A stretch of DNA of 52,500 nucleotides, taken from contig MCFG01000084.1 of NCBI GenBank assembly GCA_002104895.1, forward strand, positions 1 through 52,500, in the 5' to 3' direction. This document shows, in pieces, positions 25,754 through 38,996 of this stretch. The position numbers were made by a program, and so were the translations under genes. The stretch comes from Anaeromyces robustus (lineage: Eukaryota; Neocallimastigomycota; Neocallimastigomycetes; Neocallimastigales; Neocallimastigaceae). The notes beneath the pieces are model-generated. The model saw only the letters and a list, made by a program, of their open reading frames with translations. It did not search any database and had not been told where the DNA came from. The first letter of the stretch is position 1. Every line of letters starts with the position of its first letter.

Positions 25754-26759
25754 CATTTTATTTTATTTTTATTTTATTTAAATTAAAAAAATATTATGAA
25801 AATTTATAAATAACTGAAATTTCAACAATTTTATTATTATTTACAGAAATTTCACTAAATTTTTGAATTAATTATTTATTATATGTATTTAAAGATTTAT
25901 ATATGTACAAAATATATGCATTTTTTAATTTTGACTTTTTATTGAACAAATTAATGTTAAAATTAATACAATAGATTAATGAATGACATTATATACGTTT
26001 AAAAAAATATTAGAAAATTCAATTCTGATATGCAACATATTTATAAATTATACATTTTAATATTAAAAATATTTATTAAATAATATTATTAAAAGTGAAA
26101 TTTAAATTTATTTAAAAAATTGCTTTAATTAAATTATTAGTTGCATCACCCATTTTAATTGTTTTATATAAAAAAAAAGATTTCCAATAAATGTATTCAA
26201 TAGTTTTAACATATAAAAATAAATAAATAATGAAATTTACAATTATTTTGAATTAAATATTTTAAAAGGAGATATTATATATAAATCTGATTTAGATTAA
26301 ATATTAATCTTTAAATTTAATTTTTTTTTAAAAAAAAAAAAATAATTATTGAAAATTAAAATTTTAAATATTGAAAAATATATTTATTAAATTTTTTTTA
26401 AAAAAAAAAAAAAAAAAATTATTATTTTATTATTCCTCTTTATATTAATAAATTGAATTTTTATTATTTTAATTAATTTATTATAATAAAAAAAAACAAT
26501 TTATTACTTTTTATTATTAATATCAATAAAATAAAAATAATATTTTTTAAAATAAAGTTTAAATAATTTTTCAAGAAAAAAGTCAGCCTCTTTTATATTA
26601 TTACAAAATTTTATAACAACCAATCAAAATGATAGTATATATCACATGATATCATTCAGATTATAATGAAAATTATTTAATATAAACATTAAATATTTAA
26701 AATAAAATTATATTTTAACAAAAAAAATAAAATAAAATAATAATATTAAATACTTCAAA
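25510..26759. other. Divergent intergenic region between TFIIA and the Cys-rich protein gene
   Basis: Both flanking genes read away from this 1.25-kb stretch, so both promoters should lie here. It contains T-run/A-run junctions at 26321-26342 and 26392-26418. No coding region seen. Confidence 0.75.
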
Positions 26760-27527
26760 ATGTTAATTATTTTAATATTATTATATATACAAACAAATTT
26801 TTGTTATAATGTAACTATAAATTCTAGTAATATACCTAAAGAATGTTTGTTAAATTATAAAAATACTAATTTTGTATCTAAATCTGAAATATTAAGTAAT
26901 GATGAATACAAAGCAAGACAATATTATTGTAATAAAGATAGTGATATTTGTGTTTATACAGGAAAAGAAGATATTGCATCTTATATTAAATTTAAAGATA
27001 AGAATGGTAATTTAAAAAATTATATTGCTGCAACATGTCCTTATACATATAATATAACTCGTTGTTATGGTGATGAATATAAGTTAATTAATAGCGATGA
27101 TTATGTATATTGTTCTTATAAATGTACTAAAGATTCTGATTGTTTATACAATAAATGTATCAATAATGTTTGTGTATACAATGAAAAATCATCAATAATT
27201 CATTGTGAAGAAATTTATACTCGTGTATATAAATATTTTGATCATACATATGTACACTGCGGTAAACCAAATCATGAATTTTGTTCATCAAATGAAGAAT
27301 GTTCTAGTGAAAAATGTAAACCACGATATACAATTTGTGCAACAGAACAATGCTCTAGTGAAAAATACAATTCATATTGTGCTTTGAATTATTTTGATCC
27401 TTACGGATATAAAGGTAACACTTTTGCAAAATTTATTGCTAAATGTTTTATATTTGCACCTATATTAATATTTATACTTATATGTGTTTATTGTTGTTGT
27501 TCTATTCGTCACAATAAAAAACATTAA
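26760..27527 (+). CDS. Small Cys-rich type I membrane protein (secreted ectodomain), lineage-type family
   Basis: A single-exon gene of 255 residues. An N-terminal hydrophobic signal (about residues 1-16) is followed by Asn-Val-Thr, one of several N-glycosylation sequons. The ectodomain is rich in paired cysteines, with repeats of the form Cys-x3-Asp-Ser-Asp-Cys-x4-Cys-x3-Val-Cys (near 118-138) and Cys-Ser-Ser-Asn-Glu-Glu-Cys-Ser-Ser-Glu-Lys-Cys (near 175-186). A membrane helix spans about 227-246, ending in a Tyr-Cys-Cys-Cys cluster that could be palmitoylated. A short basic tail (Ser-Ile-Arg-His-Asn-Lys-Lys-His) follows, fitting an external N-terminus. From general knowledge, proteins with such Cys-x-x-Asn/Asp-Ser-Asp/Glu-Cys modules are numerous in anaerobic fungi; their function is not known to me. 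No enzyme motif is visible. The lack of introns contrasts with all neighbours. Confidence 0.85.
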   Translation: MLIILILLYIQTNFCYNVTINSSNIPKECLLNYKNTNFVSKSEILSNDEYKARQYYCNKDSDICVYTGKEDIASYIKFKDKNGNLKNYIAATCPYTYNITRCYGDEYKLINSDDYVYCSYKCTKDSDCLYNKCINNVCVYNEKSSIIHCEEIYTRVYKYFDHTYVHCGKPNHEFCSSNEECSSEKCKPRYTICATEQCSSEKYNSYCALNYFDPYGYKGNTFAKFIAKCFIFAPILIFILICVYCCCSIRHNKKH

Positions 27528-28472
27528 AATTGTAATCAATTATAGTTATATTACTAGATTTTATATAATATTAAAGATATTAAATAAAAATAGTATTTAA
27601 ATATTTCTATTAATAGTATAAAATATTGCTAATATTTAATAATTTATGAAATTATATAACATTAAAAAACAACAATTTAAAATATGATTGTCATATTTTT
27701 TTAAAAAAATATGACAATCATATTTTAAATTGTTGTTTATTTACTTTTCACATTTTTCTATTATTAAAAAAAATAGTATTTATATATTGTAATTATTTTA
27801 CTTTCATTATATATTTATTATTTATTATTATTATGTATTATTTTTTATTTTTTAAACTTTTTATATATAACATTTCTATAATTAATTATTTATAATATAA
27901 TAATATACCAATTCTTTCTTTTTGATTTTTTTTGTTTTGTTTTTTTTTTAAAAAATTATAATTATTAAAATATTTTAAATGAATATTTTATCTTATAATA
28001 GATATTTTAAATAATCTTGGAATATAAATTTTATAGAATTTGAAGTTGTGCTACTTTTATTTAATAATTAATTATATTTAATATTTAATAGTTTATTTAT
28101 TTATTTATTTATTTATTTTATTAATTATTTTTTTTAATAGTTTTATAATTTATTATTATTATTATTATTATTAGGTAATTTTTTTTTTTTTTAGTAATTT
28201 ATTTATTTAAATTTTTTAATTATTTTATATAATATGTATTACAATTATTAATTATTAGTAATGATTATTTAAATTAAATTAAATATATATATGTTAATAA
28301 AATTCTGATTTAGTTTTATTCTATTCTTTTTTCTTTTTAGATTTATCTTTTAAATTTTTATTTTTAAATTTTTAAATTTTTATTTTTTATTTTTTATTTT
28401 TATTTTTATTTTTTTTTTTTATTTTTTTATTGTTTAGTTTAATATATTTATTTATTTTTTTTTATCATAGAA
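27528..28472. other. Convergent intergenic region
   Basis: AT-rich spacer between the Cys-rich gene (+) and the HEATR5/Laa1-like gene (-). Apart from the 72-bp palindrome annotated separately, it holds only simple A/T repeats. No coding signal. Confidence 0.8.
27667..27738. repeat. Perfect 72-bp palindrome (36-bp arms, no spacer)
   Basis: Arms 27667-27702 and 27703-27738 are exact reverse complements, meeting at seven T followed by seven A. The arm begins AAACAACAATTTAAAATATG. The symmetry breaks immediately outside (A opposite A). It lies about 140 bp after the stop of the Cys-rich gene. Both flanking genes point toward it, so it falls in a convergent 3' region, and RNA from either strand would form a 36-bp hairpin. 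Confidence 0.98.
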
Positions 28473-31400
28473 TTAATTAAATTCTGAGAAATTGATCTTA
28501 AGTTGTGGTTCTTGTGGAATTTGTTTATGATCTTCATCATCAGAGAAATCTGAAAAGTCGCTAAAACTATCATCATAATTAGAATCTTTACGACCATTAT
28601 TTATATTAGCATTTCCGGCTGACATATTAACACGGAAAGCTACTTCTATTTTTTCTTTTTCTTTATCAGGTAAAGCAGCAAATACACTCTTAAAATGAAT
28701 TGGAACAGCTGTAGCTAATTGAATTAAAGTTTGTACAGCAAAGGAATGTACTTTACCTTCATTAATATTCTTGAAATTAATTAAACGTTTTCTATCCATT
28801 TCTTGTAAATTACGAACATAACTTGCAAGGGAACATATAATAATTGAAAGAAGAACTAATTTTTCTTTTTCATCTTTAACCATAGAATAATTGGATATTA
28901 TATTAAGGAAAATCTGTTCTATAAGTGATTTATAAGTTTCATCTCTTGTCATATTCATATATTTTTCTTGATTAAGATCTTTTAATAATTTAACAAGTCG
29001 TGGAATACAATATTTAATACATGATTTACCAATATTTTGCATCATTGGTTCATTCTCTTCTTTATTATATAAATTCTCAAAAGAAGAAATACATTTTAAT
29101 AATTGAAGACTATAAACTGGTTGTTGAATATCCATAGATTCTATTAAGAATTTTATCATAAATTTAACTAAATTTTGTTGAATTTGATTTTCTTTGGTAT
29201 CTTTTTCTGTAATAGGTGTAGAAGTAAGAATAAGTGTTTCTATTAATATATAATTTAAATTATTATTATTATTATTATTATTATTATCAGAATCTTTCTT
29301 TTTCTCTTCATCATTTTCATTTTCTTTTTCATTTTCACGATTTTCTTCTAATTTTTCTATAAAATATTTTGAAAAGGCTTGAATAGATTTATAAAGTTTC
29401 ATTAAATCTTCATCACTTTGATCATCTATTTTTAATGTATCCATTTGAGATTTAAATCCAACCATAATAGATGAAATAGCTGAAGGTCTAATTTTACTTA
29501 CAACACTATAAATATAAAGTTGAAGTGGAATCATTTGTATACGTACTTTCATATCTTGAATAGATGAAAATATTAAAGCTATGGTTTCCATAGCATTTGA
29601 AATAATTTTATCGATTTTTGTTTCATCTAAAGTATTAGAATGAGATGCCTTATTTAAAGACGCCATTGATCCATCATTTTTATTTAATGAAGATGGATCA
29701 ATAAATACATTGAGATAGTCTAAAACAATATAGAATAAAAGCTTAATAGCAACATATAACTTTTCAGATACACCATAGTTAACATCATCAATGACTAATT
29801 CCTTTGCATCACTATCAAGATTGGTATAAAAGTTTGGATAGCATTTAGCAATTAAATTTAATATGGCAACAATTAAATACTGGATTTGAACATTTCTTTG
29901 ACGAGAAAGTCTTTCAAAAATTGTAAGAATTTCAAAGAATATATCATCATAAAGAAATTCTGTACCAGCAAAACTTGGTTGGAAGAATTTTAAAATACTA
30001 TCTAAACAAATAATAATAATTTCATTTTTATCATAATTCTTTTCACCACTAAATAATTCCTTATTAATTATTTGATTATTTTTGGAATAAAAGGATTTTT
30101 CTGTGGTAATCATACCAATACATAAACCAAAAAGAATATAAAATGATTTTGGTGGGAATTTTGGTGAAATAGATTCTGGTCTGAAAATAAGCTTAATTTC
30201 ATTATCCGTTGAATTAATTAAGCTTGCTACAGCTTGAATGAATGGAATCCATGAATGTTCATAGAAAGGTAAATTAATATCACGAATAAATGCTAAATAA
30301 ATAGATGCTATACCGGATAAAGAATCATTTATTCTTGTCATTGAAGATGGTGAATGCATTTCTGATTCTTGTTTTAAACGACTAAATTCACACAAAGAAG
30401 AAATCCAAAATGATAACAAAAGTTTTAAATTAGGTTGAACTACCGGTATTAAAAAGTTATGACTATAAGATGCTAAATGAAGTTCAGCCCATGAACTTAA
30501 TATAGAAAGACGTACTAAAAGGAAAGCATGTGTACTATATTTATGATCATTATTGTTATTATTATTATTATTATTACTATTATTATTATTTGATGATTGA
30601 GACTGACTAAGATTTGAATCATCAATATTAATATTAACAGAGGTATATTTAACAAGACATTGATTCATATTTTTTAATACACGAGATAAAGTACTTAAAT
30701 CTTTATTAATACCACTACCAATATATTTAGAACAAACACGACAAGCAACACTTGTTACTTCTAATGGTGCATCCTTAGTAAATGCAGGAGTTAAAGCAGC
30801 CGATATTTGGGCTTGATATTGTTCAATTAAAGCATGACCTTCGTAATCAGGATCTTCAGAATCAGAAAATTTTTGAAGTATATCTTGTAAAACATTTAAA
30901 CCTCCTAATCTTAAATCAATGACAGAAGCTGTTGCTGTACCAAAAGTCATTTGAATTAAATCATTTAATTTAAAAACTAAGAAATCTGTATTCTTATCAC
31001 TATATTGTTCCCTAATTTCTCTAGCAATTTTTAAATCATAATGAGCCTTTTGACCAGTTTTATAAATAACATTAAGAAGTTCTCTCAGACAATTTAAAGC
31101 AAAAAGATGTGTTCTCCATCTTGGAAGTAATACGACTTCAATATTTTTACCTTTAGAAGAAAATTGAACAACTTTTGAAGGTTGTTTATCTGTTTCATCA
31201 ACGTTAACAAAATATTCTTCATCATCTTCATCTTGTTCATTCATGCCCATAGTTGTATCATTGGAAGATCCACCTACTGTACCACTCTTAGATAAAATAA
31301 TTTTGCAAAGAATTAACCATTTTGATGGATGCTTTGGTCCAACATGACGTAAAAGATTTAAAAGAATATCCTTAATTTCATCCTTTACCATCTTATCTGG

Positions 31401-34400
31401 TTCAATATCTAATAAACCAAAGAGTTGTTCTTCCAATTTATTAGCATTTCTTAATACTAATTCTGGTTCACGTTGAACTAATTGGTAAAGACAAGTAACA
31501 CATCCCTTTCTTAATATTTGAATTTGTGATTTGTTATCATTAGAAAGTTGATATTGAAGGAATGGAATTAATGAGTCAACATTTAAATATTTTGGAGCAA
31601 AAAGAATGAAATGTTGAATACAACGAATAGCTTCAACAACAACAAATGGATCAGAATCATTCTTAAATTCTTCATATAAATTGAAACAAAGATCACGTAT
31701 GGTAGAAGAAAGCATTAATTCTGGACCAATAACACCAATTAAAGCATAAAGAATTCTACCGAATGCTGGATAAACACCTGCATTACCTGCATGAATATTA
31801 TTATAATTTTCAAAAGATGACGCTGGTTCATGACTTTCTGACATAATCAATTTAGAAACAATAGAAAGAGTGGAATTAACATAGGTACTATACATTAAAC
31901 CAGAACCTTCTATAGTTAACCAAATGGAATATAATGCCCACATATGAACCAATGGATGTGGATCACTAGCAAGAGAATGTAAAATACCAACGATAGTTTT
32001 TAATTGTGATCCACCTGCCATACCTCCAATATGACTTTGAATACAACCTAAGGCAAGAGAACAACCTGATCTAGTTTCTGGATCTCTTAAATTAATAACT
32101 TTATCAATTAATTCTTTTATTAATGGATTTGTAAATGAAGCTGTATTCATAACTTGTGCTAAACGTCCTACAGTTTCACTAGAAATAGCTCTTATGATAT
32201 AAGATGAATGTGATAAAGAACGCAAAATTAAATCTTTAACTTGTGATGCTACTTTATTACTTTTTAAAGATCCTTGATTCTTTAAGATATATTTAAGAGC
32301 ACCTAACATGGCAATAATAATATTAGTTTGAACAGATTCCTTTTTACCAGGCCATATCTTTGTTTCTAAATATTTTGTTACCTTTAAAAAGTATTCATTA
32401 CAAGTTTCTTGATGATTAGAACCTTGAATTGGATAAAGTTTAGAATAAAGTTCAATAGCAGCATCAACCATACCAATACTTAATGGAGGGGATACTGGAC
32501 ATTGCTGTATAATATCACTATTATCTAAAGTAATACTTTTTTCGAATAATATATGTGGATCATTTTCACATGATAAAAATGATTTTTGATCAATCTAATA
32601 AAAATAATAAATTATAAATAATAATAATAATAATAATAATAATTATATTTATTATTATTATATTTATTATATATATAAATAGAAAATTGAATAGAAAAAA
32701 GAACCATATATATTATATAATATATGTACATAAATATATAATAAATATTTAAAATATATATTAATTAATAAATTTTAAAAAAAAAAAAAAAAAACAAATA
32801 TATATTATTTTCCTATATTGTATTATTATTAGAATTAATAAAATTAATAAAAACTAATAATATATATTCATAAAAGCACTTTACCAATTCTTCAATTTTT
32901 TGAACATCATAGTCTGAAGTTACAATACTATTAATACCTCTATCAATTAATCCTAAATGACTGGCAACTTCTACTCTAATGCCCTTAATAAGTGAAGTTG
33001 TACAACTATTGGCCATCATTGACGAATTTAAAGCATGTGAATTAACATTACCTGTAAATGGATTTGTATTCTTTTCATAATCTGGTGCAATAAGTTCAAG
33101 AGTGGCTTTTAAAAGAATAGTTTGAGCCATTTCATAAACAGATGGATCTGAGAATTTACAATAACATTGATATAATCTTTTCTTCATTAAATATTCCTTT
33201 TCTATAACATGTTTTAAAGGAGTAGAAGAAGAAAAAGTTACACTAAGAGTGGTATTAGCTGCTGAATTAATTAAGGATTGAGTATTTAGACTACTAGATA
33301 AAATATTTGAATAATGTTTTGGTAAAGATGATATAAAAGCTAAAACATTGTTTAAACATATAACAATTCTTTTTGATACATCAACATTAATTAAATTATC
33401 ATCATTATATTCCAAGAAGGAATGAAGTGCTGAAAGAGCATAAGATCTAGAATCAATTTGATGAATTAATTCCTTTTCGGTGTATTGAGTGGAATTATCT
33501 TTCATAGATATCTTTGGTAATGCATTTTTCCATAAATTTAATAATTGAGTTAAGTGTACCTTTACAAATTTTGGACCTAATGACATCAATGCATCAAGAA
33601 TAGTCCATGCAACTTGTATTTTAGCATCCATAATTTTAAGTGGTATATTAGAAGATTGATTACTTTGTAATGATTTTAATATACGATTAGAATAATTAAA
33701 AAGTTGAGCAGCTGTAGCAATTGAAACATTCAATGAACGTTGAGGAATTAATGTAATTAATGAAGCTAATGGATAGCAAAATGATATATAGGTATCAATT
33801 GAAATATCATTATTTTCATCAAGACTTGCTTCAGCATTATTTAATTGATTAACAAAATAGCTAATTTCTTGAAATATATATGTTGAGTTTTGTTTGCAGA
33901 AACATCTTATACACCAAGCTGTTGTAATATTAACCCCTCTATTTGGATAAGATACAACTGAATTTAATGCTTTAATCACTTCCTATTAGTTTCATTATTA
34001 TATTCCCAAAATTAAATAAAACGAAATAAAATAATATAAAAAAAAAAATACCAATAAGTTAATAAGTTAATAACAAATAATAAATTAATAAAATAATAAT
34101 AATAATATATATATATAATGAAAATAGTAGTATCTGAAATTATTATGATATCTTTTTGTTTTCTATTTCGTAATATATTAATAAAATATACTTACAGGAA
34201 CATAAACTAATGCTGGACCTAAATCTAATAATAATGCTGATAATTCATCTAAAATACATTTCAATTCTAAATCTTTTTCTTCTGTAAAAGTCTTATTTGC
34301 AAGTACCTTTTTAATATGATCATTAATAATAATTTTAACAGCATTATTTTGAGCTGTTTCACTTAAAACTTTTCCAATAACATTTCTTAAAAGATATTTA

Positions 34401-34878
34401 CAATATTCACTCACAATTAATGAACTATTCTGATCACTTTTAGTATTTTTAAGTAAACTTAATGTATGATTTAAAATTAATGAATAATTATCTTCAATCC
34501 ATTGAATACCTATTTTTTGATAAAAAGAAGCATATGATTCAATAATACCTGTAAGAATTTCACGAGAAGAGTATTTATTAAATGCATTATATAAAATGGA
34601 TAAAGCATCATCTATAGCTGGATAGGTTGGAGGTGCTGGAACAGATGATGATTTTTTCTTTGGAATAGGACTTTGTAAAAATGTGATTAATAAATACGAT
34701 ATAGTACTAGATAATGATTGTCTAACTTTGAAATTTGATTTATCCATTCCTTTTATCATCAATATAATTAAAGATTCATAATCACTTTGATATGATGGTT
34801 TTGGATATACTGTATAATCGTATAATGCTTGTAAACACTAAAATAATTCAATAATATATTAAAATAATAATAATAATA

Positions 34879-34911
<33 letters not shown>

Positions 34912-35180
34912 CAATAATAAAACAAATTTATTATTAATAATAATTAATAATTATTTTTATTTAATTTACTATAATATGTTAATAAATATAGAAAAAAAAT
35001 AATAAAACAATTACATATCCTGAGTCAGCTCTTATAATTAAACTTTTATCACTAAACCCATGCTTACATAATTTATAAATATCTTTTGCTGTTGATTCAG
35101 ATAAGGCGCGGCCAGCACCCTTAAGACCCCTTGTTAAAGAACTTAATATTTCGTGACGAATATGAACCTTTATTACAATC

Positions 35181-35211
<31 letters not shown>

Positions 35212-36289
35212 TATATACATTAATATTAATAAATTTATTAAATTATAAAATTAAATAAAATAATATATTTATTTTTAATCAAATATTAAAATTATTATTC
35301 AAATTAATAAATATATATATTTACATCAGTTGATTGCTTCATAAGTTTAACCAAACTAATAACAGTTTCTGAAAATAATGACATAACATTTTTACCATGA
35401 ACCTCGGTAATAGCACCTAAGCAATGTATAATAGCACTGATTATTTAAAAATATAAATATTAATTTAATTCTTTTTTCAACTTTATATATTCTAATATTA
35501 TTTTAATAAATTTATAAAAAATATACAGATAATAATGATATAAATAATATATATATATAAATACATACAGCTTATTTGAATTATCAACAGAATTTTTTAA
35601 AAGTTGTTGAATAGCAACGATGGTATCGAAAATCTTCCTTTGACTTCCATGTGTAAATAATAAATTGAAACATCTGGCAATTAATTTACGAGTTGGTCTC
35701 GTAGGTTTTGGAGTTGTTGATGATAAAAATTTCAATAAAGTTTTTTCTAATTTATCTTGTTCATTTGCGATAGTGTTCTTTTTTTTATTTTAATTTAATA
35801 TTTATTTTCATTGTATTATTATTTAATATATATAATATAGAATTTAAAAAAAATTATAATATAAAATATAAATATTTGTTTTTTTATATATAAAAATTAA
35901 AAATTTATATAATAAAAATTAATTGAAAAATTCTATTTCTTCTTTTTTTAAAAAAATATATAAATTGTCAAAAAATTTTATTTAAAAGGACTCAAAAAAA
36001 AAAGTTCCATACATATATATTTATTTTATATAAAATAAAATATTAAAAAAATATATAAAAATAAAAAATACTATTAACATACTTTATCTCCTTTTTTTAA
36101 TTCCTTTTCTAAACTAGATAACCATTGAAACACAAATAATTCTTGCTTTTCTGAAGAGTCAAGTTTTACTAATTTTTGTTCGTCAAACCTATAGTTTTCC
36201 GGAGAAGAAACAACAGTACTTGTTGTTGGTACAGGTTGTGTTGTTTTTGAATTAAAAGATGCGAAATCTGCTTGAAATGTAGCAGCCAT
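28473..36289 (-). CDS. LAA1: HEATR5/Laa1-family HEAT-repeat protein, AP-1 clathrin-adaptor accessory factor
   Basis: Seven exons on the minus strand (36289-36083, 35777-35569, 35436-35325, 35167-35015, 34837-34196, 33982-32885, 32594-28473) join in phase to 2,180 residues, near the family length of about 2,000-2,070. HEATR5A/B in animals and Laa1 in yeast bind AP-1 at the trans-Golgi/endosome and promote AP-1 vesicle traffic. The whole chain is helical HEAT repeats. A distinctive family block lies in the last exon: Leu-Ala-Leu-Gly-Cys-Ile-Gln ... Gly-Gly-Met-Ala-Gly-Gly, followed by Leu-Ala-Ser-Asp-Pro and Gly-Leu-Met-Tyr ... Tyr-Val-Asn-Ser-Thr-Leu-Ser. The N-terminal exons match the family start (Leu-Gly-Ala-Ile-Thr-Glu-Val-His-Gly). 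Poly-Asn tracts at two places in the last exon are lineage embellishments. The N-terminus (Asp-Phe-Ala-Ser-Phe) and the acidic C-terminus (Ser-Asp-Phe-Ser-Asp-Phe) carry Asp-Phe motifs resembling gamma-ear ligands. No signal peptide or membrane helix. Confidence 0.9.
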
Positions 36290-37059
36290 ATTTATTATTG
36301 TATATAAATCTTAATTTATGAATAAAATTTTTTTTCTTATATTATTTAATTTTATAAATTAATAGATTAATGTCTAATATACAAAATTTTTACATATAAA
36401 TTACTAATTTATTATTATTTAGCTTTAAAATTTCTATATTATTTTCTATTTCTTCTTCTTGGATAATTTAAATTTTACATTTAAATTATCGCATATAATT
36501 TGATTACATATATTATCTATTATTTTATTATTATTTATTTTTTGGCTAATTTATTTATCTTTTAAAAATTAAAATATAATAAAATTGAATAAATATAAAA
36601 ATTATAGCATAAAAAATTTTAAAATTAATTTTTTATGGGATAATTAATATATATATATATTAATTTACTCCTTTATATAATTTATTTTTTTTTTTTTCTT
36701 GAATTTTTCTTTTATTTTTATTTTTTTTTTTTTTTTTTATTTTTAAAATTTATCTTTTAAAAGAAAAAAAAATTTTTTTTATTTTTAAATTAATTTAAAG
36801 CAAAATATATAAAAATGGATGATGATGAAAAACTATTATAAATTGAAAAATTTTTTTTTTTTTTTTAATAATTTGTGAAACCTAAAATTTAGGCAATATT
36901 TTAAAATAATAAACATAATATTTTGGTTATTCATTTCTTTTTTTTCATGGCAATATAATCCATCGTAACTTTATTTATTAATAAAATTTTAATTAAAAAA
37001 TAAACTACATTTATATATAGATAATTCATACAAAAAATATATGTGACTTCTTATTCTAG
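36290..37059. other. Upstream region of the HEATR5/Laa1-like gene
   Basis: AT-rich. A nine-codon frame (Met-Asp-Asp-Asp-Glu-Lys-Leu-Leu-stop) at 36815-36841 on the plus strand may be a relic of a first exon, but nothing follows it. No other gene-like content. Confidence 0.65.
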
Positions 37060-37992
<933 letters not shown>

Positions 37993-38021
37993 TAAAATTC
38001 TTTCTTGTATATAAATTTATA

Positions 38022-38052
<31 letters not shown>

Positions 38053-38358
38053 AGTATAGATTTATTATATATTTTATTATAAATTCATGCTATATCAAAT
38101 AATTATTATATAATAATATTATTACATGAAACTCCAACAAAAAGATTCAATTATTTAATACTTAAAAAAAAAAAAAAAAAGCTCCAAAGGAGCTGGCAAA
38201 ATAAATCTGTTTTTTGTTACTTGGTTTAGTTGGTACTGAAATTCTGCTAACATCATGGACACACAAATATATTTTCCATAAAAAATTAGATTTATTTAAT
38301 ATATACACATAAAATAACATATCTACTATAAGGGAATATAATCACTAATTTTCTTTTT

Positions 38359-38394
<36 letters not shown>

Positions 38395-38996
38395 TTTTTA
38401 TTTTTTATTAATATTTATTTTTTAGTTATGTGCTTATAAATTAATAATTTAATTATACATAAAACCTTTTTTTTTTTCTAAAAAGAAAAAAAAATAAGAT
38501 AATAAAAAACTTATATAAATTAATTAAAAATATGATGAAAAGGTATTAATTATTTAATACATTTACTTTTTATATTAATATATCATTATATAAAAAGTAT
38601 TGAGTTATATTATTTATTTATATTATCATTGCGTTTATTACGATTATGAATATAATGTAAAAAATTTTTATAAAATAATAAATTATTCTTTTTTATTTTT
38701 TCTGAAATTAATTTTAATTAATTAATTATTTTTTTTTTTTAGTTTATTTTTTTTTTATTTATTTATTTTTTTTTTTGTTTTTGTTTTTGTTTTCGTTTTC
38801 GCTTTTGTTTTTTGTATTTTTTTTTTGTTGTTTTTGTTTTTGTTTTTGTTTTTGTTTTTGTTTTTGTTTTATTTTAATAAAACCTATCCATTAAATAAAT
38901 GTAAAATATAAGAGTATAGAAAAATGTATATTATTTTGGTTTTTCACGAATAATAAAGAAATAATAAAAATTCAGATAATAAAGACTTTATACACT
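37993..38996. other. Intergenic region with hairpin next to an A tract and TTTTTG repeats
   Basis: A 6-bp stem AGCTCC/GGAGCT with a 3-base loop lies at 38180-38194, directly beside 17 A (38164-38180). On the minus strand this reads hairpin then T run. The 38195-38330 segment is less AT-biased than its surroundings but has no open frame I trust. TTTTTG-type repeats fill about 38771-38868, just downstream of the 891-residue gene's stop. Confidence 0.6.

Noticed and set aside
27205..27387. 60-residue plus-strand frame inside the Cys-rich gene
   Set aside because: Overlaps the real 255-residue frame and has no independent support.
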